The translations under genes were made by a program, and so were the position numbers. From Actinostola sp. cb2023 (lineage: Eukaryota > Cnidaria > Anthozoa > Actiniaria > Actinostolidae), in contig JAUJYZ010000548.1 of assembly GCA_033675265.1 (NCBI GenBank), forward strand, positions 62,001-126,000: a DNA stretch of 64,000 nt, in the 5' to 3' direction. Position 1 is the first letter of the stretch. Each line of letters opens with the position of its first letter. This document shows, in pieces, positions 52,701 through 59,315 of the stretch. Under the pieces are notes generated by a model. It was not told where the DNA came from. It did not search any database and saw nothing but the letters and a program-made list of their open reading frames with translations.

Positions 52701-54696
52701 TTAAAAACCCCGTCATAGCGGTGATCACATCGTAATGTTCGTGTTCGTCGTGGTGAAACAAATACACATCGGTATCGGGTTTTTGACCAGGGAATTCACC
52801 CAAAGCCCCGGCAAACCCAATACAGTTCAAATCGTGGTAATAGACGTGCAATCGCACTCCATCGTCCTTCAGGACTTCCTGCAAACGGATCAGTTCGGCA
52901 CGACCGCACGCCCCCCAACGGAGACCCGCCCGTGTGCACAATGCTTTGGCTTGTTCTTCTTGACGTACTGTAAGATCTTGACGTGTGTACCCCAACGCCG
53001 CCCACTTCCCCACCACCACAGCCCGGAAAGCGCACGAACCGTCTTCTGTTTTCTTAATCCGTATCACGGATTTCTTTACCGTCACCAAATCTTCAGGGTC
53101 TATAGCCTCACATCGTACGCTTCGGTTAGCTCGCGGACCACACACTTGAGAGAGACGTTCACTCCGTCCGGACTCTCCACACACATGGGCAGAACTGCGT
53201 TGAGCGCCGTTCCAATAGAAAAAAAACCAACCTCGGCAAAACGCTTGGTGCTTTTGAGAGTGTTGGATCTTTTCCGGTTGTAACAACAAATGCAAGTCTT
53301 GGTTTATTTTATACAAGTAGACGACAGTTTCTGTGTCACCCGCACCCACGAACATCGGGCGGTCGTCGTCCCCCCAATCTAGAACCACCACACGGACTCC
53401 ATAATCTCTCATCAGGTATTCATTGAGCTTGGCGAGCAGCGTCATCAAATTTTCTGCGCTTTCACTTTCGTCGCAATCCCCCCTCACTCTCATCGTGAAA
53501 TCACAGAGAGCCGGTGAACGTTTTTTCATTAAAGTTTCGTGTTGACGCCAATGCAAGAACTGAGCCACCGCTTCGTACATCGACGAACACACAACAACAG
53601 CCGTGCGTATGGCTAAGGTTTTCATCCAGAGGAGAGGTTCTTCACGTTTACGGGTTAAAAACCGTTGTAAATTGCTTACGCCACTTCCGGGGACGTTAGC
53701 CACGTGGTACACCACCACAGTCATCTCTCCATCGAGTAAAAATTGTCGTTTCGATTGTTGAACGGCTTCCAAGTGACGTAGTACACGTAGAGGGGTCAAT
53801 TCCATCACCGACATAAAAGGTAACTCAATCGGGTACCCCAAATCCGAACCATCGATCACCAACCGTGCATAATCGGTGTTCCCCGCCTGCAATTCTTGTA
53901 GCACATGTTGGAGGAGACGGCGAATAGCAATGTTGGCCGCCGCCACCGCTTCTTCGATATTTTCTCGCGGTCGGTTGCGGATGGTGGTTTTAAAGACCAT
54001 CTGTTTGGTGTGGAATTTAGGACAGTTTCTCGTTTCTACATTTTCAATGACAAAATAATCACCCTCATCATCCTCATCCCCATCACCACCACCACCACCG
54101 CCAGTTTGTGGGGTTTGATCTCCGTCCAATAATTTGTCGAACAAATCTTGATAGATTTTACTCGAAACTTCTTCTTGTTCTTGTTCTTGTTCTTCTTCTT
54201 CTTCTTCTTCGACCAGCGGTATAGGGGGTAGCGTAGGTGTGGGTTCATCCATCATACAAGACCACAAATCATCCATGTATTGTTCATCATAATCATCCAT
54301 GAGTTCTTGCGCTTGTGGAGAACCTGGAGAGGGAGGATCTGGTGTATTCCCCGAATGAAGCGGAAACCCTAAAATGTTCAAAAGCGGGGAGGGTGGTCGA
54401 ATTCGTTTTCTTTTCGAGGGTGGTGATTGGGTGTCACACCAAAACAATACTTCCGGTGCATAGGGGTTTACTTCCTCGACTGTTTCATATTCTTCCACCG
54501 CCCGCACTAATTGACTGTCTCTCAATTCCTCTTCGTCGCCCGGTGGGTTTTCTACTTTTGTCTCATATTCGGTTGCTACACGCAGTAGTTGACTGTCTCT
54601 TAGTTCATCATCATCATCGAGTAACGGTGTTTCAATCTGTTCGCCCGCACGCCATAATTGACTGTCGCTTACTTCCTCCGCCTCAAGCATTGTCAT
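49741..54696 (-). CDS. Protein-primed family B DNA polymerase (about 1651 aa)
   Basis: The frame is open from 54723. The first ATG is at 54696, just after a strong 3' splice acceptor (TTTTTTTGTTATAG at about 54733), so a spliced leader is likely. Motifs: exonuclease I FFDIET (about residue 815), polymerase A DFTSLYPS (about 1232), B NSLWGKFGQ (about 1417) and C YFDTDS (about 1510). The family replicates linear genomes from terminal proteins. Residues about 550-660 look OTU-like (DGSCAFRA then HYDVI), and zinc-finger Cys/His clusters follow at 669-795. The N terminus has three SDSQL repeats, a KRKR nuclear signal and acidic tracts. Larger than most Polinton polymerases (about 1000-1300 aa). 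Confidence 0.94.
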   Translation of the reverse strand: MTMLEAEEVSDSQLWRAGEQIETPLLDDDDELRDSQLLRVATEYETKVENPPGDEEELRDSQLVRAVEEYETVEEVNPYAPEVLFWCDTQSPPSKRKRIRPPSPLLNILGFPLHSGNTPDPPSPGSPQAQELMDDYDEQYMDDLWSCMMDEPTPTLPPIPLVEEEEEEEQEQEQEEVSSKIYQDLFDKLLDGDQTPQTGGGGGGDGDEDDEGDYFVIENVETRNCPKFHTKQMVFKTTIRNRPRENIEEAVAAANIAIRRLLQHVLQELQAGNTDYARLVIDGSDLGYPIELPFMSVMELTPLRVLRHLEAVQQSKRQFLLDGEMTVVVYHVANVPGSGVSNLQRFLTRKREEPLLWMKTLAIRTAVVVCSSMYEAVAQFLHWRQHETLMKKRSPALCDFTMRVRGDCDESESAENLMTLLAKLNEYLMRDYGVRVVVLDWGDDDRPMFVGAGDTETVVYLYKINQDLHLLLQPEKIQHSQKHQAFCRGWFFFYWNGAQRSSAHVCGESGRSERLSQVCGPRANRSVRCEAIDPEDLVTVKKSVIRIKKTEDGSCAFRAVVVGKWAALGYTRQDLTVRQEEQAKALCTRAGLRWGACGRAELIRLQEVLKDDGVRLHVYYHDLNCIGFAGALGEFPGQKPDTDVYLFHHDEHEHYDVITAMTGFLKKNYYCPECDVGYSEKSKHKCQVFCECCFESTANCSREVVRWVSCPTCHRHFKSDVCYSNHIRVISHRVQGRQEQWSVCQRYRRCVDCQKVVDLYKKQYQGVRDITSHRCGEQQCYHCRQWVLSDHLCHVQPLVIDENDGNAMDRFIFFDIETMPLEAVHRVNLVVAMKVCTLCAGWANHDGWCERCEERQVVFSTIDAFCTWLFRPEHQNSIVFAHNFMGYDSYFLLEWLCARGQRPEVVMRGAKCMYMYVKALNLKFKDSLCFLPMALRKFSKTFNLPEEKGYFPHFFNRPENQNYVGPYPALEYYGIESMKESDVKTLRQWHTEQLGKTFDLQAELKHYCQQDVILLKRGVLEARRIFLDVTGFDPFVKCITLASACMWSYRYRFMPPNSIGIIPQGGYTPRDIQSLKAKKWLWGLEQQTPGLRLHTCYSVEGETAILGAKVDGYDPKTRTVYQFHGCFWHACNICFPNAQMFHPKLRQKMGDIRNDTAHRTQRMREWGFKVVEMWEYEWDGLQSTDNDDTFPEWMKHQEPLNPREGLFGGCTNALKLYFKCPEGSRVDYVDFTSLYPSVMLSGGAYPVGHPTLIRRDFQTPLTDQYYGMNKVKVLPPRHLYIPVLPAHIQKKLMFVLCRTCAEQLKQTSGQCCHNAEERALVGTWTTPELKKAIALGYVILDVYEVWHYPDTSTELFGKYVKTYLRLKQEASGWPSWCHTEEDRQRYVDEYFEHEGIRLEEVAHNPGLRNLVKLMLNSLWGKFGQNPHLPVTEYVDQPKRFTELMFGPKTEVKHLLLINENLVQLQYDRVDDFTRESGFASVVHAAFVTAFARLKLYSCLEELQERVLYFDTDSVFYVTHPGQTLLPLGDYLGDLTSELKRPGDFIREFVSTGPKSYAYVTDQGDKEVKCKGIPLNVTSSAVVNFKSMLRLVEGMQEKYVVTEPYLIQRDAKRRQLKTVQMSKHFRVVYDKRVRRGVDTVPYGYLDRGESER

Positions 54697-54756
54697 TAAC
54701 TGAGCTTTTAAACACTGATCCACTCTATCTATAACAAAAAAAGGACACTCATCAGG

Positions 54757-55026
54757 TTACTTCATGGTTTTTATTTCTTTTCTCAATGTCAAATACATCT
54801 TTACATATTCTTTATGAGTGACATACAATCCACACCACTCCCGTTGGAAATGAATATACATCGCAAGGCCTTTGGGTGGGTTGGCTTTTTGTGGATATAC
54901 ATCTTCAAATGGAACTGGTGCTTGTTCATTGGGTTTTCCTTGAAATAAACGCAAAGTCAGTTTTCTTTTTCCATCTCTAAATACAATTTCCCATATTCCT
55001 CGTAAGGGAGATATACACCACACCAA
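54757..55026 (-). CDS. Small paralogous cassette protein, copy 1
   Basis: Open frame without a good ATG at its 5' end. It reads RKLTLRLFQGKPNEQ then MYIHFQREWCGLYVTHKEY. It shares a Y-x-H-(F/Y)-x-R-x-WCG-x-Y pattern with the next frame and an overall plan with the third, so it is one of three tandem paralogs. It may be a 3' exon of a spliced transcript from the 56770 promoter. Function unknown. Confidence 0.45.
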   Translation of the reverse strand: MVWCISPLRGIWEIVFRDGKRKLTLRLFQGKPNEQAPVPFEDVYPQKANPPKGLAMYIHFQREWCGLYVTHKEYVKMYLTLRKEIKTMK

Positions 55027-55144
55027 TGGCGTTTGTAATGCACATACAGCAAGAAACGCTCGGTAATTGGAAAACCTTTGAATTGACTTTTCAATTCAAC
55101 ACGGAGGCGGGAGAGCTCATTCTTGAATAGCCGCACCGATATAT
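54957..55144 (-). CDS. Small paralogous cassette exon, copy 2
   Basis: It follows a good splice acceptor (GATTTTTTGTTACAG). The frame SRLRVELKSQFKGFP then YVHYKRHWCGVYLPYEEY ends in TGA at 54957. There is no in-frame ATG, so it must be joined to an upstream coding exon if used. Clear similarity to copy 1 at protein level. Confidence 0.45.
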
Positions 55145-55160
55145 CTGTAACAAAAAATCA

Positions 55161-55328
55161 TCAGATTTTCTTTTTTCCATTCATTCTTTTTTTCATGGCA
55201 AAATACCATTTCTGATAATTATCATAGGGTTCGTAATAAACTTGGGTGAACTTTAAACGGTTGGCGGTAATATAATCCATTAAATTGTAGCCTTTACTAA
55301 TTCCAAAACCCTTGAACTCCGCAGGCAT
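55161..55328 (-). CDS. Small paralogous cassette protein, copy 3 (55 aa)
   Basis: A strong acceptor (GTTTTTTTTCCTTTTAAAG) is followed 30 bp later by the first ATG (MPAEFKGFGISKGYN). It ends YEPYDNYQKWYFAMKKRMNG. The frame is also open upstream of the acceptor to about 55443, where it resembles copy 1 (FPDGYRLCVYLIK versus FRDGKRKLTLRLF). Diverged paralog of copies 1 and 2. Confidence 0.5.
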   Translation of the reverse strand: MPAEFKGFGISKGYNLMDYITANRLKFTQVYYEPYDNYQKWYFAMKKRMNGKKKI

Positions 55329-55534
55329 GGGTGGAAGGTTAAGTCCCGAACCACCTCCTTTAAAAGGAAAAAAAACCTTAATTAAATAAACGCAAAGTCT
55401 GTACCCATCAGGAAAACAAATGGGTTCTTGATTATCGGGGAGACTTTAGTGCATATATTGCCGTCCCACAAAACTCGATTCAACCACCATTCCATCACAG
55501 CTACCTCTTCACGCGGACAATGGCATTTTTTTTT

Positions 55535-56005
55535 TTATGGGCAATCTTCTAATAACCTATCAACTTTGGGACACCCCACATCTTCAAGATTCAGGAAAGG
55601 TATCCGCAACTCTGTCAATATGTCTCTTTCATAGTGACCTCCCTTGAATGCCACTCTCCCCTGCCCATGCAGACGATCTACCATTCTTTCGACTTCGCGA
55701 CCTTTGAGCATACCGGGCCAATATTCACCATATCCGATGTCGAAGACATTCTGGTAGATGTAATTTGCCGAAAAACGATCCTTTGCACTTAAATTGTGAA
55801 GATTCCCATGATGAAAAAAAAAAGAATAGGCTGTAGGGTGGTTCAGGTATTTCCACCCCAACTCTTTACACTTGAACACCCCGTCCACTGTATAACCATC
55901 CATGTCGAAAATAGCCGTCACCTCACCTAGCTTTTCACTCGTCTGGTTGTCCAATTCCCCTTTTTCTTGACCTCCATCATCCGGTAAAGGTAGAGATTCA
56001 GCCAT
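55535..56005 (-). CDS. DMDGY/GGHxERD protein, possible DEDD-type nuclease (156 aa)
   Basis: It starts at the ATG one base past a good acceptor (TTTTTTTCTTAAAAG|G). Conserved-looking motifs are AIFDMDGYTVDGVFKCKELG, LSAKDRFSANYI, and VAFKGGHYERDIL then NLEDVGCPKVDRLL. I have seen this motif set (VDGYT...KELG, YKGGHFERDLL, NLE-x-x-GCPK) in many unannotated invertebrate and mobile-element proteins. An RNase H-like DEDD exonuclease fold is plausible from the acidic D-x-D and H-x-E-R-D motifs but unproven. Confidence 0.6.
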   Translation of the reverse strand: MAESLPLPDDGGQEKGELDNQTSEKLGEVTAIFDMDGYTVDGVFKCKELGWKYLNHPTAYSFFFHHGNLHNLSAKDRFSANYIYQNVFDIGYGEYWPGMLKGREVERMVDRLHGQGRVAFKGGHYERDILTELRIPFLNLEDVGCPKVDRLLEDCP

Positions 56006-56040
56006 CCTTTTAAGAAAAAAACTTGTGAGTTCACAAACAG

Positions 56041-56667
56041 TCATTCTATTGGACATTGGTGCATAGTCATATGACAGGTGCAAAAAAGGCAACAACCATT
56101 AGATGTCAAGAGACGTCGACGACGTTCCGCCATCGTTGGGTAGTGCAACCTCCAACAGCGACAGTTTGGAGTTAGACAAAGCAATCTTAAATATTGTACA
56201 CCACCTCTGAAAGGTCGTGGTATCAAGGAACGATCGGTAAGTTCTTCATAACGCGCTTCTTCCGGAGATGGAAAATTCCACAACATGGGTCCGCTTTCGC
56301 AAAAATTGTAACGAACACGTCCGTAAATTTCCCCATATACGTAGTTCCGCGATATGTTGACCGAAGTTTCACGTCTGACAAAATCGTCCACCAAATAAGA
56401 AGGAATAAGTTCATCGGTATTAATTTTTAAACAGATGTGGCATTGGGCTGAAACTTTGCGGTAGAGCGTCCGGGTTCGGTACCAATCCCCACGATCTACT
56501 TCATAACTAAATTCATACAATGCTATTCTTCTGTTCTTTTGTCCCTCAAATTGTTCACCGCATTTTGTACACCAACCATCCCCACCCAAATGTGGAACAT
56601 CCCCCCACACTTTAAACCAGGACTGGTTAAAGAGATCGTCTTTCATCTTTTTTCGTATCTTTTCCAT
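56041..56667 (-). CDS. Cys-rich putative zinc-binding early protein (208 aa)
   Basis: First leftward gene from the divergent promoter. Its ATG lies inside a splice donor (GTGAGTATGG). The N terminus is basic (MEKIRKKMKDD). Cys pairs WCTKCGEQ, QCHICLK and a C-terminal cluster (CLTPNCRCW, CCLFCTCHMTMHQC) suggest several zinc sites. Unspliced RNA would encode this protein; splicing would remove it and reach downstream frames. Function unknown. Confidence 0.6.
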   Translation of the reverse strand: MEKIRKKMKDDLFNQSWFKVWGDVPHLGGDGWCTKCGEQFEGQKNRRIALYEFSYEVDRGDWYRTRTLYRKVSAQCHICLKINTDELIPSYLVDDFVRRETSVNISRNYVYGEIYGRVRYNFCESGPMLWNFPSPEEARYEELTDRSLIPRPFRGGVQYLRLLCLTPNCRCWRLHYPTMAERRRRLLTSNGCCLFCTCHMTMHQCPIE

Positions 56668-56673
56668 ACTCAC
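56668..56673 (-). promoter_or_regulatory. 5' splice donor overlapping a start codon (GTGAGT|ATG)
   Basis: A consensus donor immediately precedes, in sequence, the ATG of the leftward zinc protein. The leader exon would end ...ATAGAA. Downstream acceptors on the same strand lie near 56007, 55359, 55145 and 54733, each just before an open frame. Confidence 0.6.
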
Positions 56674-56765
56674 TTCTATTTTCTTCTTCGTCTTTTACTT
56701 GCTTCGGTTGGTTCTTCTCTGTTTCTTACTCGAGAGCTGAATGATTTCTACCCACTAACGCACGT

Positions 56766-56773
56766 TATTTATA
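56766..56773 (-). promoter_or_regulatory. TATA box, leftward (TATAAATA)
   Basis: A perfect TATAAATA about 100 bp upstream of the leftward start codon, leaving room for a leader exon of about 65 bp. Confidence 0.65.
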
Positions 56774-56858
56774 CGTTACACACCACCCAGAGGCCATTGC
56801 GGGCTTTCAAAAAAGAGGGGGGAGGGGGGTACCCCCACATTTTATTTCATTTTTTAGG

Positions 56859-56869
56859 GTATATATACC
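56859..56869 (+). promoter_or_regulatory. TATA box, rightward (GTATATATACC)
   Basis: About 85 bp upstream of the rightward donor at 56948 and divergent from the leftward TATA box 90 bp away. The G-rich stretch GGGGGGAGGGGGG lies between them. Confidence 0.6.
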
Positions 56870-56947
56870 ACGTCCTAGGGTTGGTAAAGTCACTTGAGTC
56901 GTGATCAACAACCGAAAAGGAGCAAGAAACACAGCGAAAAACAAAAT

Positions 56948-56953
56948 GTAAGT
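56948..56953 (+). promoter_or_regulatory. 5' splice donor overlapping a start codon (GTAAGT|ATG)
   Basis: Consensus donor at the end of the rightward leader (...AACAAAAT). The ATG embedded after it opens only 16 codons. An identical GTAAGTATGAAGAA sequence recurs at 57036, two bases after an acceptor. Confidence 0.6.
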
Positions 56954-57041
56954 ATGAAGAATCGGAAGAAACAGAAAGTACAGGCTCTCTCTTTCCATGA
57001 CTAATCTGATCTCCCTCTCTTTTTTTATTACAGCCGTAAGT

Positions 57042-57539
57042 ATGAAGAAAACCATGGTGAAAAATTACCATATACAATTTGGTTCGGCATTTCCGGAGAA
57101 ATTACTGAACATTAAAAGGATGGTTTTGGTTCGTCGACGATCCACTTGTCTTAACAATCATTCGTCTAGAGCCGTCACCATAAAGGAATGTAACCGCTGT
57201 TACGATTGTCTTGAGGGTGTTCTCTGTATCATCTGCGGGAAATACGAGACCGAAGAGACGAAACGCCTGTATGAATTGGGGCGGATGGACGTGGTTGGGA
57301 ATGGATTGGTGGAAACCACGTACCACCATAAATACAGACCATTCTGCTCGTCATGCATCAGGAACAAAGTTGCCATCCATCCCAACCACGTCCCTGGAAC
57401 CTATCAAGATATGGTATTGGCCATTAACAATGTTCACTACCCCCGGCCTGGGCACGGAAACAATTTCCAAAGTCAATTGTCTTTGATCGTAAAGACCAAA
57501 AGAAGGGTGAAACATTTAATTTATGGAATCATATTTTAG
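57042..57539 (+). CDS. Cys-rich putative zinc-binding early protein (165 aa)
   Basis: It follows the acceptor ...TTTTTTTATTACAG at 57033 and starts MKKTMVKNYHIQFG at the ATG within a second donor-like GTAAGTATG. A CNRCYDCLEGVLCIICGK cluster and a later CSSC give at least two zinc-binding pairs. It mirrors the zinc protein of the leftward arm in position and Cys content, though I see no direct alignment. Probably a regulatory early protein, by inference. Confidence 0.6.
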   Translation: MKKTMVKNYHIQFGSAFPEKLLNIKRMVLVRRRSTCLNNHSSRAVTIKECNRCYDCLEGVLCIICGKYETEETKRLYELGRMDVVGNGLVETTYHHKYRPFCSSCIRNKVAIHPNHVPGTYQDMVLAINNVHYPRPGHGNNFQSQLSLIVKTKRRVKHLIYGIIF

Positions 57540-57638
57540 AAGAAGGCAGCAAAGAAGCCATTGTTATTAATTAAAAACTTCATTTAACTAATATGATTGT
57601 CTTGTCTTTTTTTTTTATTCCAACAGACATTTGACAAT

Positions 57639-58171
57639 ATGAACACCGACACTACTGTCAAAATGGGAGAGAACTTTACCTGTAAGTGGTTGACTGTGGG
57701 TGTCATATTTTTGACCTGTGACTGATCGAACGATTACTTTTTTCAGTGGACCCTTATCAAACTCTAAAGAAATATATAGCCAGCCGGGACCACACTTATC
57801 TGTTCAACTCTAGCTTTTTCTACGTTTATAAGTTTTTGGTTGGCGAATTAGAGGGACCCATTGAACGTCGCAAATTCCTACAAGCCATAATGAAATGGGG
57901 CCTGAATACGAGCAACGAATGGTGCGGGTGGTTACCGTTGAGAGTAGCCCACTATTGCGTCTCGAATGAAACTTTGGCCCCTATTCTATTACACCCGGAC
58001 GCAATGGGTAAACACAGTACCTGGAGCACAGCCACAAGTACAAAACGACCGAAAACTCTCGAGGAGGTTACTGCAAATATCCACATACCGCAACCACCAC
58101 CACCCCCACCTATGGTTGATCTGTGCAAAAAAAAAAGAACAAAGACAGAAGAAACTTTGTATATCCAATAG
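57639..58171 (+). CDS. Spliced early-region protein A (exons 57639-57681 and 57747-58171, 155 aa)
   Basis: The acceptor ...TTATTCCAACAG at 57626 precedes the ATG. The first coding exon (14 codons plus one base) ends at a GTAAGT donor. A 65-bp intron ends in ACTTTTTTCAG, and the frame is kept across the junction. The body is helical with aromatic motifs (FFYVYKFLVGELEGP, WCGWLPLRVAHYC) and a Pro-rich, Lys-rich tail. It is paralogous to the next gene. AATAAA at 58238 follows. Function unknown. Confidence 0.65.
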
Positions 58172-58277
58172 ACAACGTTTGGAGTTAATTAAAAACAGGA
58201 TAAAGATGGCAAACAAAAAATGTACATTTTGAAAATTAATAAAAATACAATCTTTTTTTTCTATTCTTGTAGCTGAT

Positions 58278-58778
58278 ATGGACAAATTGGGGAAATATGC
58301 CAGTACAGGGGACCCCATTCATCTGTTGGACAACCATTGCTTCTACCCCCTCTACCAGTTTCTTAATGGCGGTCTCTTTTTCTCTTCGGAGGCACGACAT
58401 GACCTTATACGCGCTCTAATCTACTGGGACCTCCACACCACCCTTTTCTGGACTTCATGGGGACCACGGAATCTTGCTCAATATTGTCTGGCTAGAAAAA
58501 ATTTAAAAGAACTCTATGAGTTTGATTCGATGTTCATGACTCCGTGTCCACCAGAGGAACCAGCAGAGGGACATTCAAATATACCCGTACCCAAGATTGA
58601 CCTGGTCCCAAGATACCTTGAAGATCTGTGTGATTATGTTCAAGAAATGGAACTACCCCCACCACTATTAACCTCTCAATCTCCAATTGAAACAAGTTTC
58701 AAGGAGGGGGTGCCAGCCAGAAGAGGGAGACCGAGAAAACAGAGCATCACCGTTAGAGAAGACGAGATACCTTTGTAA
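58278..58778 (+). CDS. Early-region protein B, paralog of A (166 aa)
   Basis: It begins MDKLGKYASTGDPIHLL five bases after an acceptor (...CTATTCTTGTAG at 58272). It aligns with protein A through the whole conserved part: short N terminus, FYPLYQFLNGGL, a helix with R-H-D-L-I-R-A-L-I-Y-W, and WTSWGPRNLAQYC. Joining the donor at 57681 to this acceptor also keeps frame, so A and B could be alternative 3' exons. The C-terminal part has an AT-hook-like RRGRPRK. A poly(A)-like AATAAA follows near 58811. Confidence 0.65.
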   Translation: MDKLGKYASTGDPIHLLDNHCFYPLYQFLNGGLFFSSEARHDLIRALIYWDLHTTLFWTSWGPRNLAQYCLARKNLKELYEFDSMFMTPCPPEEPAEGHSNIPVPKIDLVPRYLEDLCDYVQEMELPPPLLTSQSPIETSFKEGVPARRGRPRKQSITVREDEIPL

Positions 58779-58833
58779 AACAAAAAATCATTTAATAACA
58801 ACAATAGTAATAAAAAAGCATTACAACAGTGTT

Positions 58834-59310
58834 TTAGTCTTCTTTCTTTGTCATTTTGCGGCGTTTCCTGACTACACTCTCGGCTCTCTTGTTCACCCAT
58901 TGAATATAATCACATCGCATGTCAGGGTCTTCACACGTTAATCGACAAGCAAAGTAACATCCTGTCTTGGCTTTAGTTGCACTCACACGACACTTTAAGG
59001 AATGGCCACACTCAGGAAAGTCCTCACCAAAGTTTACACCACCTTTGTAGCGTGTCTTTAACGCCTGAAATATTAAAGGCCAATCTTCGTCTTCTTCACA
59101 GAATAACGTGCAGGGTGGTGATCCCTCTTTCATCATCTTGCGCGTTCGTCCACACTTGATGAATGTCTTCCCATTTGTCTTGGAATCAAACGTCAAGTAA
59201 GGTATGTGGCAAAAACATTCACCCAACTTCAATGCTTGACGTTCCACCACTGTCTCTTCAGCTTGACGTTTCATACCACTCCCGACACCGTCGACCTTGT
59301 CCCCACTCAT
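58834..59310 (-). CDS. Tandem zf-GRF-like zinc protein (158 aa)
   Basis: ATG start (MSGDKVDGVGSGMKR), 5 bp after the upstream stop. Two modules: CFCHIPYLTFDSKTNGKTF with IKCG and CTLFCEE, then CGHSLKCR, GCYFACRLTC and CDYIQWVN. The second fits the zf-GRF pattern (C-x-C, N/G-R-x-F-Y-x-C, C-x-x-F/I-x-W), a nucleic-acid-binding module found in TOP3A, NEIL3 and many mobile elements. Basic tail RKRRKMTKK. Likely binds nucleic acid. Confidence 0.65.
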   Translation of the reverse strand: MSGDKVDGVGSGMKRQAEETVVERQALKLGECFCHIPYLTFDSKTNGKTFIKCGRTRKMMKEGSPPCTLFCEEDEDWPLIFQALKTRYKGGVNFGEDFPECGHSLKCRVSATKAKTGCYFACRLTCEDPDMRCDYIQWVNKRAESVVRKRRKMTKKED

Positions 59311-59315
59311 CGTTC

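Noticed and set aside
54697..54723. GTG start for PolB at 54723
   Set aside because: A non-AUG start is unlikely in an animal element; this stretch follows a splice acceptor and the first ATG is at 54696.
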